Source of the DNA: an uncultured Prevotellaceae bacterium | GTDB lineage: Bacteria > Bacteroidota > Bacteroidia > Bacteroidales > Bacteroidaceae | DNA: 64,000 nucleotides | Direction: 5' to 3' | Assembly: GCA_900314655.1 (NCBI GenBank) | Contig: OMWC01000007.1 | Span: 1 to 64,000, forward strand | In this document: in pieces, positions 58,292 through 64,000 of the stretch | How positions within the stretch are numbered: the stretch's first letter is position 1 | Layout: every line of letters begins with the position of its first letter | The notes under the pieces: model-generated | What the model was told of the DNA's origin: nothing | The model's input: only the letters and a program-made list of their open reading frames with translations | Databases searched by the model: none | Position numbers and translations under genes: made by a program

Positions 58292-59458
58292 TTAATATTT
58301 CATATTCACGATGCTCGTGTTGAAGACGATTGCATTGGGGCCTACGCCGCAATCGAACTCTCCCACCTTCGCACCCGTCAGGTCATACTCTGCCACGTAG
58401 CCGTTGCCGCTGTAGTTGGCATAGCCCGTGTCCTCATTCTTCCTGTAGGAAGCCACGAACACATGTCCGTTTGCGTCCACGGCGATGGCATTCGGACTGA
58501 ACACACCGTCCTGCGTGAAGTGCGTGGTGCTGCCCGTTGTGATGTCATATTGCAGATAGTCGTGTTTCTCAGCGCCCCAGGGAGCATTCACGGCATAGAT
58601 AAACCTATCGTAGAAGGTCACGAAGCTGGCATTGAACAGTTTCACGCAGTTGCCGTAGCCATTGATGTTCCACACAGCCGAAGGCTTGTCATTGTAGTTA
58701 CCCATATCCAGCACGTAGAGTCCGCTTCCGGCCACGCCAATCTTCGTGGGATTCACGATGTTCTCGTTGGTATAGGTATCCACCACCTTTTTCTGCTCCA
58801 AGTCGATAATCGAGATGCTAGCCTTCGTGCAGGCACTGTAGTCAGAGTTGCACACGTAGAGTCTGCTACCGTAGGCAGCCAGTCCCTCGGGGAACGATCC
58901 CACCTCGTATGTATCCTTCAGCCCGAAGTTCAGCGTGTCGATGGCAGCCACGTAGCCGTTACCCTCCGTGGGCACCGACCAATCAGCGCCGTAGCTCTTC
59001 GAGGCTCCGTAGGTGCTCACGTAGATCATACCGTTAGCGCAAGTGATATGACGCGGATGCGCACCCTTCTCAGTACCCATCAGTTCCGTCATCTTAATCT
59101 GCTTGATGCTCTTCAGCGTCTTGGCGTTCACCACTTCCACCGTGTGCTCACCATCCACCACGATATACATCTTCGTGCCATACACCAGCGCATCGTTGGC
59201 CGTCAGTCCCAGACCTCTTCCATTAGCAGCCTGGAAAGCCCTCTGCGAAGCCGTCTTCGTCGTGTAGTCATAATACGTCAGACTACCGTCGATGTCGTTG
59301 CGAAAGTTACCACCACACACCACGTAGGCACCGTTGCTCACCAGCACCGGATAGGTGCGGTCCGTGTTGTCATCGTCATTGTCACTCAGACACGAGGTCA
59401 GTGTGCCGGCACCAGCCAGCATCACCACCATACTCCATAAGAATTTTCTCATTTTCAT
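58292..59458 (-). CDS. btuG: BtuG-like cobalamin-capturing beta-propeller lipoprotein
   Basis: From ATG 59458 it has 388 residues; lipobox LTSC (leader MKMRKFLWSMVVMLAGAGT) followed by an Asp-rich tether. The YncE/DUF5074-type seven-bladed propeller is indicated by repeating blades such as VEVVNAKTLKSIKQIKM, GYVAAIDTLNFG, ISIIDLEQKKVVDTY and VAEYDLTGAKVGEFD. In Bacteroides thetaiotaomicron BtuG binds cobalamin very tightly at the surface and partners BtuB. Here the gene directly follows the BtuB-like receptor, so the same function is inferred. Confidence 0.82.
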   Translation of the reverse strand: MKMRKFLWSMVVMLAGAGTLTSCLSDNDDDNTDRTYPVLVSNGAYVVCGGNFRNDIDGSLTYYDYTTKTASQRAFQAANGRGLGLTANDALVYGTKMYIVVDGEHTVEVVNAKTLKSIKQIKMTELMGTEKGAHPRHITCANGMIYVSTYGASKSYGADWSVPTEGNGYVAAIDTLNFGLKDTYEVGSFPEGLAAYGSRLYVCNSDYSACTKASISIIDLEQKKVVDTYTNENIVNPTKIGVAGSGLYVLDMGNYNDKPSAVWNINGYGNCVKLFNASFVTFYDRFIYAVNAPWGAEKHDYLQYDITTGSTTHFTQDGVFSPNAIAVDANGHVFVASYRKNEDTGYANYSGNGYVAEYDLTGAKVGEFDCGVGPNAIVFNTSIVNMKY

Positions 59459-59498
59459 TTTCTGAATTTTTATTTTAATTATATATAAAGTACATCCA

Positions 59499-61520
59499 TC
59501 ACATCCCATACCTCACCGTCACCATCCAGCTTCTTCCCGGCATCGGATAGTGGCCCACCAGTTCATACTGTTCGTTCAACAGGTTCTTTACGTCCACGCG
59601 TCCCTCTATCTGGTGGTTCCCCCATGCGAAAGAACGGTAGGCCGTCAGACCTATCTCCTTGTAGCCTTTGATCATCGTCCCCTCGTAGTGGTCGTTGTTA
59701 GGCCATCTGGCTGTCACCCCATGCCCGTTTATCGAGACGTTCACCCACGGATTCTCGTAGTTCACGCCTGCTCCCCATGAGTGCTCCGGCATATAGGCTA
59801 TCTGCTTGTTATAGTTAGGCGATTCCGGATTCGTCCTGTTCTGCGCCCTTTGGTAGCTGTAGTTTCCCGTCACCATCACCTCATGTCCGCCCCTGGGCCT
59901 CCATCTGAGGTTCATCGTGGCATCCGCCCCCAGAATCCTCACCTTTCCTACATTAACGCACGACCACACGAACATATTGTAAGGCACCGATACAATCATG
60001 TCCCTCACCCTGTTGTAGTAGCCGTCCAGCGTCACCCTCACCGAAAGCCCCTCGTCCTTCGTCATCCGTCCTTCCTCCATCGTCATTCCCACGTTCACCT
60101 GATCCGTCACCTCCGGAGCCAGGTCCGTGCTTCCGTAGTGGTAATAGTAACTCTCATTGAACGTCGGCGAGCGGAAGATGTTCTTGTACGAAGCCCTCAC
60201 GTAGAGCTCCCTCTCCGGCAACAGTCTGTAGGAGAGCGACACCGAAGGTGACAGTCTCCTCATGTTTCTCGCGCTCGGGCCCTCCTTCGTATCGTTCAGG
60301 TAGAGCGAGTAGAGCAGCCTGCCAAGCATCGTCAGCCTTCCGTCGCGGTAGCGGACCGTAGCCGATTGCAGCAGCGTGTGCCTGTAAGGCCTTCCCACCA
60401 CCGTCCGCCACGAACTCCCATTCAGGTTATTGAAGGCGTAGTCAGCCGAATAGTCCATTGCCCAGCGTTCATCCGCCACGTAGAGCAGTGCCGCCGACGT
60501 GTAAGCCTCCCGTTGCCAGTAGCTCGCGTCGTTCACGCCCCCCGCATACAGTTCGTCTTTATATACCGACTCCGCCCAGTTGTATTTTGCGATACCCCTC
60601 AGTAGCCATTTCCCCGTCAGCTGCGTCCTCACCGTCAGCTGCCCGAAAGCATTGCGCTCCCTCAGGTTCTCGCCGCTTAGGTTAGTGTAGAGCCTCACCA
60701 TTCCCGGCAGTTGCCGGTCATTGTCATAGTAGTAAGCCTTCGCCCCCACCGTAGTCGTCGCCGTGGGCCTCCAGCTCATGTTCAGTTCCCCATGACCCTC
60801 ATTCATGCGGCTATGCGTCCGCCGCTCCTTCGTCACCAGCGTCACGTTCCTCAGCGTAAACGGATAATCATTTTCCGCATACGTATATTCCGCCTCCGCC
60901 GCAATGGCCAGATTGCGCGTCACGCTCTGCTCATAGCGCACGAAGGGGCTCGCCAGTCCGAACGACCCCACCTTCATCTGCGCCGTCAGGTGCGCCCTTG
61001 GGTCCTCCGAGGGCATCCGCATGGTCTCTATCGAGAGCGTCGCCGGAGTGCTTGCCTGCCTTGCCGGGATGAAGATATCCTCATGATCCCCTATCGTCAG
61101 CGCCAACGCCCCCACGTTGTCAATCGAGTAGCGTGAGATGTCAATCTCCCCACTCTGACAGTTGCTCAGCATCACCCCGTCGTAGCACACACCCGTATGC
61201 CTTGCACCGAAGCCGCGCACCGACACCGTCTTCATGCCCCCTGCGCCCCCGTAGTCTCTCAGCGTGATACCCGGAATGCGGTGCAGCGCATCCGCCACGT
61301 CCGTCACCCCCAGTCTCTCGAAATCCCCCCTTTCCATCAGATGGTAAGGCGTCGTACTTCTCACGGTCTTCTGTCTCCGTTCCTCCGTCACCGTCACCCC
61401 CTGCAGCCTATGCGTCCTGTCCGCAATCGTATCATTGCGGAAACCCTGCGCCGCTGCCGGGAGCCACGTCCCTATGCAGACCATCGTCAGCATCAAACCT
61501 TTACCTATCTTTCTGTTCAT
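59499..61520 (-). CDS. btuB: BtuB-like TonB-dependent cobalamin receptor
   Basis: A 673-residue outer-membrane receptor. Signal peptide (MNRKIGKGLMLTMVCIGTWLPAAAQ), a plug with LGVTDVADALHRIPGITLRDYGG and MKTVSVRGFGARHTGVCYDGVML, then a barrel with MLRRLSP-type and YRSFAWGNHQIEGRVDVKNLL strands and a C-terminal aromatic-rich end (MVTVRYGM). Behind a cobalamin riboswitch and in front of btuG, btuF and btuC, it is the first gene of the B12 uptake unit. Confidence 0.9.
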   Translation of the reverse strand: MNRKIGKGLMLTMVCIGTWLPAAAQGFRNDTIADRTHRLQGVTVTEERRQKTVRSTTPYHLMERGDFERLGVTDVADALHRIPGITLRDYGGAGGMKTVSVRGFGARHTGVCYDGVMLSNCQSGEIDISRYSIDNVGALALTIGDHEDIFIPARQASTPATLSIETMRMPSEDPRAHLTAQMKVGSFGLASPFVRYEQSVTRNLAIAAEAEYTYAENDYPFTLRNVTLVTKERRTHSRMNEGHGELNMSWRPTATTTVGAKAYYYDNDRQLPGMVRLYTNLSGENLRERNAFGQLTVRTQLTGKWLLRGIAKYNWAESVYKDELYAGGVNDASYWQREAYTSAALLYVADERWAMDYSADYAFNNLNGSSWRTVVGRPYRHTLLQSATVRYRDGRLTMLGRLLYSLYLNDTKEGPSARNMRRLSPSVSLSYRLLPERELYVRASYKNIFRSPTFNESYYYHYGSTDLAPEVTDQVNVGMTMEEGRMTKDEGLSVRVTLDGYYNRVRDMIVSVPYNMFVWSCVNVGKVRILGADATMNLRWRPRGGHEVMVTGNYSYQRAQNRTNPESPNYNKQIAYMPEHSWGAGVNYENPWVNVSINGHGVTARWPNNDHYEGTMIKGYKEIGLTAYRSFAWGNHQIEGRVDVKNLLNEQYELVGHYPMPGRSWMVTVRYGM

Positions 61521-61560
61521 AATCCTTACAGGCGCCTATCCTCGAAGCGCTGAAGCACAA

Positions 61561-61727
61561 AGCCAACGGCAGGTCTTCTGACTCGTTCCCTGAAGGCCCC
61601 TTCCCGTCAATCCATTTCCGACAGTGGTTTTCATGCCTTCATCCAACGGAACACACAGCAGCGGGACTGTCCCGGATTTCCACCGGGTTCCCTCTTTCCT
61701 CGCCGAAGCGAACCAGTTAGCGGGGGA
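61561..61727 (-). ncRNA. Cobalamin riboswitch of the btu locus
   Basis: On the - strand the classic elements are seen: GAGGGAACCCGGTG, AAATCCGGGACAGTCCCGCT, CACTGTCGG, GACGGGAAGG and the B12 box GAGTCAGAAGACCTGCC. It lies in the 5' leader of btuB, so B12 would repress the uptake genes. A promoter lies just upstream (61735-61728). Confidence 0.92.
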
Positions 61728-61735
61728 CAAAATTA
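61728..61735 (-). promoter_or_regulatory. Promoter of the btuB-G-F-C unit
   Basis: TAATTTTG on the - strand (61735 to 61728) fits the -7 element immediately ahead of the riboswitch. The region 61736-61870 holds the divergent promoters and nothing else I recognise. Confidence 0.6.
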
Positions 61736-61870
61736 CGAATAAGTAAGCGAAATACAAAATAAAACTTTATTTTTTATTTCCGAACGCGAGTAATTTCACG
61801 ACTTTAGTCGTAAAGGTAGTACAAACGAGCGAAAAAACCAAATTTATTTGGATTTTTCATACATTTGCAC

Positions 61871-61878
61871 TACCTTTG
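61871..61878 (+). promoter_or_regulatory. Promoter of the second cobalamin riboswitch
   Basis: TACCTTTG on the + strand, immediately ahead of the second riboswitch. Confidence 0.6.
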
Positions 61879-61884
61879 CAGTCG

Positions 61885-62056
61885 AATGGTGATGTCACAG
61901 GCCCTACGGCCTTGGCATAAGAGGGAATCCGGTGCAATTCCGGAGCAGTACCCGCTACTGTAAGCCCCATTATCAGAAGTGCACACGAGCCACTGTCCTT
62001 ATCCGACGGGAAGGCGCATTTCTGGGAGCGAAGTCAGGAGACCTGCCGTTCTTCAC
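61885..62056 (+). ncRNA. Second cobalamin riboswitch, facing right
   Basis: The + strand holds GAGGGAATCCGGTGCAATTC, CGGAGCAGTACCCGCTACTG, GAGCCACTGTCC, GACGGGAAGGCG and the B12 box GAAGTCAGGAGACCTGCC, all in the expected order. The downstream gene is not a known B12 gene, and a hexamer array and a hairpin lie between. Confidence 0.9.
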
Positions 62057-62121
62057 GCGCCCATGCATCTCACGGGAAAATGAGATCATCCGGTCACATA
62101 TCAATCCATCCAAGATCCATA

Positions 62122-62193
62122 CCGTTGCCGTTACCGTCATCGTCAAGGTCAGGTTATCGTCATCGTTATCTTCATGGTCATCGTTATCGTCAT
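62122..62193. repeat. Hexamer array in the riboswitch leader
   Basis: Twelve degenerate 6-base units around CGTTAT/CGTCAT, such as CCGTTG, CCGTTA, CCGTCA, TCGTCA and later CGTTAT, CGTCAT, between the riboswitch and the candidate terminator. Confidence 0.8.
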
Positions 62194-62236
62194 TGTTTAG
62201 ATTGTATTATATAAGTAAGTATGTTAATCGGAGTGC

Positions 62237-62268
62237 AAGGCGGAGTCGTGAGATTCCGCCTTTACTTT
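62237..62268 (+). terminator. Candidate riboswitch terminator
   Basis: AAGGCGGA pairs with TCCGCCTT (62237-62244, 62255-62262), followed by TACTTTTC. It may be the expression platform, or end stray transcripts. Confidence 0.6.
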
Positions 62269-62304
62269 TCCAACACAATCATTGGAAGAAAAGAAAAAAA
62301 TCAT

Positions 62305-62312
62305 TACTTTTG
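62305..62312 (+). promoter_or_regulatory. Promoter of the helix-hairpin-helix/barrel gene
   Basis: TACTTTTG lies 22 bases before the ATG at 62335, downstream of the riboswitch terminator; the gene can therefore be transcribed without the riboswitch. Confidence 0.6.
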
Positions 62313-62334
62313 CACCATCAAAAAGACAACACCT

Positions 62335-64000
62335 ATGGCAAAACTATTACTACCCTGGCTCATAGCCGCACTCTTTCTTACAGCTCATGCGCAAGACAGG
62401 GATGAGGATTGGAAGAGTTATCTTGACCTAATGGGGGAGATAGAGGATGTGGAAAACACAGATTGGGAAACAGCCTATGAAACAATGAGCGAACTGGCGG
62501 CTCACCCTCTGGACATCAATAGCGCTACGCTCGAAGACCTGCGACTGCTACCTTTCCTTACGGAAAAGGAGATTAACGATATAGCGGAATACATTTACCG
62601 CTATGGACCATTGAGATCGATGGGGGAATTGGCGATGATTAAGAGCTTGAATTATGAGAAACGGCAACTCTTGTCATACTTCTTTTATATTGGCGAGGAG
62701 CAAAAGCAGGGATTCCCTAAATGGGGGAACATTTTCAAATATGGCAGCCATACGCTGGTGGCCACAGGAAAGATTCCTCTCTATAAACGGAATGGTGATG
62801 AAGAGGGGTATCTGGGCTATCCGTACCGACATAACATACGATATACGTTTAATTACAGCAATTACTTAAAGGCAGGGATTGTGGGTGCGCAGGATGCAGG
62901 GGAACCTTTCTTTGCAAACAAGAACAAAACTGGCTATGATTTCTATTCTTACTATATTTTATTAAGGAATATGGGGCGACTGAAAACGTTGGCTTTAGGT
63001 CGCTATCGTGTGGGCTACGGAATGGGACTGGTCATCAACAATGACTTTTCGATGGGAAAGATAGGTATGTTGGCAACACTAGGACGGAGCCAAAACCAGA
63101 TTCGTGCTCATTCATCTACGATGCAGGCTAAGTACTTGCAGGGAGCTGCGGCAAAGGTGGAACTAACAAAAGGAGTTGACCTGAATCTGTTTGCTTCATG
63201 GCGGAAACTTGACGCCACTCTGAATGACAGCGGCAGGATACAAACAATCCGTACCGATGGCTATCACCGCACTCAGGCTGAAATGGATAAGAAGAATAAT
63301 GTCGAGCAAACCGTGGCTGGAGGGCACTTAAATTGGTTTTACAAGGGTTTTCATGCCGGAATTACAGGAACATTCACACATCTGAGTCGCAATCTGCAGC
63401 CTGCCATCTCCGCAATATACCGCAGATATTATGCCCATGGCAATGATATCTGGAATGCCAGTGTGGATTATGGTTACACAGGAGCAAAACTGACGTTCAA
63501 CGGAGAAACTGCGACCGGATCTTGCGGGGCCATGGCAACCTTGAATTCCCTCAGTTGGAAAGTCACAAGTGAATTCTCATTGATGGCCATACAGCGTTTT
63601 TACAGCAAAAAATACTACTCACTTTTTTCTCAAAGTTTCAGTGAAGGCAGGCGCATCCAAAATGAAAGTGGTCTTTATGTGGGAGCTACATGGCAGCCTT
63701 CACGGAAATTCCAACTCATGGCTTATAGCGACTTCGCATATTTCCCCTGGCCACGCTATCAGGTAAGTCAGGCTTCTCACGCATGGGACCACCTGATACA
63801 AATGACCTGGCAGACAAACCAATGGAAGATGGGTATGCGCTACCGGCTGAAAAGACGCGAACAAGACATGAATGATGGGCAACTATTGGAATGGAAAAAC
63901 GAGCATCGGGGAAGATTCTATGCAGCATATGACGGTGGAAACTGGAATAGCCGGACTCAGGGTGATTTGGCCTACAGCCAGTTTACGGGGAACAGTCTGG
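62335..64000 (+). CDS. Helix-hairpin-helix protein with barrel, partial
   Basis: The gene runs off the right window edge after about 555 codons, with no in-frame stop. Signal peptide (MAKLLLPWLIAALFLTAHAQ), then a ComEA-like helix-hairpin-helix motif around HPLDINSATLEDLRLLPFL (about 57-110), then many amphipathic beta strands with aromatic residues (LALGRYRVGYGMGLVIN, YLQGAAAKVELTKGVDLN), as in outer-membrane barrels of Bacteroidota. An in-frame ATG at 62221 would add 38 codons but lies before the promoter. The role is unknown; the riboswitch upstream may or may not control it. Confidence 0.82.
   Translation, partial: MAKLLLPWLIAALFLTAHAQDRDEDWKSYLDLMGEIEDVENTDWETAYETMSELAAHPLDINSATLEDLRLLPFLTEKEINDIAEYIYRYGPLRSMGELAMIKSLNYEKRQLLSYFFYIGEEQKQGFPKWGNIFKYGSHTLVATGKIPLYKRNGDEEGYLGYPYRHNIRYTFNYSNYLKAGIVGAQDAGEPFFANKNKTGYDFYSYYILLRNMGRLKTLALGRYRVGYGMGLVINNDFSMGKIGMLATLGRSQNQIRAHSSTMQAKYLQGAAAKVELTKGVDLNLFASWRKLDATLNDSGRIQTIRTDGYHRTQAEMDKKNNVEQTVAGGHLNWFYKGFHAGITGTFTHLSRNLQPAISAIYRRYYAHGNDIWNASVDYGYTGAKLTFNGETATGSCGAMATLNSLSWKVTSEFSLMAIQRFYSKKYYSLFSQSFSEGRRIQNESGLYVGATWQPSRKFQLMAYSDFAYFPWPRYQVSQASHAWDHLIQMTWQTNQWKMGMRYRLKRREQDMNDGQLLEWKNEHRGRFYAAYDGGNWNSRTQGDLAYSQFTGNSL

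Noticed and set aside
58463..59440. 325-codon open frame on the + strand
   Set aside because: Opposite btuG; shadow frame.
62221..62334. Upstream in-frame ATG for the helix-hairpin-helix gene
   Set aside because: It lies before the hairpin and the TACTTTTG promoter, and would bury the signal peptide.

Overview
The window looks like a chromosome segment of a Prevotella-type member of the Bacteroidales (Bacteroidota). The evidence is SusC/SusD pairs, many exported lipoproteins, type IX secretion features (a PorG-like protein beside bamA and secreted proteins with a sorting-type tail), and promoters of the Bacteroidota type (TTTG about -33, TAnnTTTG about -7). I saw no tRNA, rRNA, CRISPR array, phage or IS transposase.

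Layout. 0.1-7 kb: a small membrane protein, two exported peptidases (S37-type and S41-type), two tiny exported peptides, an SGNH hydrolase and an Imm32-like protein. 7-13.5 kb: a GH115 alpha-glucuronidase, a SpoIIE-type phosphatase fused to a kinase-like ATPase domain, rbfA and a LolC/E-type permease. 13.5-21.7 kb (- strand): an envelope cluster running DUF6242-like lipoprotein, PorG-like, uppS, bamA, three ompH/skp copies and murI. 21.8-30.6 kb: two secreted proteins with sorting tails, pckA, small ORFs and much repeat DNA. 30.9-37 kb: a PAP2 phosphatase/beta-barrel protein, upp, and korA/korB split by a DUF559 nuclease.

37-50 kb: a - strand operon (solute-binding protein, SusC, SusD, exported uroporphyrinogen-decarboxylase/MtaA-like protein, ATP-grasp, esterase, symporter) diverges from two sulfur amino acid PLP enzymes. 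A Met/Cys-rich leader ORF and twin palindromes lie between them, which suggests a sulfur- or methyl-compound acquisition divergon. 50-56 kb: patatin, RNase R, an epimerase-fold reductase and a PAP2 membrane enzyme. 56-61.7 kb: a cobalamin uptake locus (btuB-btuG-btuF-btuC, no ATPase gene) behind a cobalamin riboswitch. A second cobalamin riboswitch points the other way, towards a helix-hairpin-helix/beta-barrel gene cut by the window end.

The most unusual layer is the repeats. (1) G/C-rich palindromes, single or in inverted pairs, form coding ends of uppS, bamA, korA and korB; one inverted pair encloses the DUF559 nuclease. (2) Two roughly 350-bp elements are each built from two facing cloverleaf-like units with compensatory changes. 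(3) Nine degenerate heptanucleotide arrays are present, three of them inside genes for exported proteins, alongside arrays of period 6, 8 and 9. All functional statements come from reading sequence and family motifs; no database search was run.
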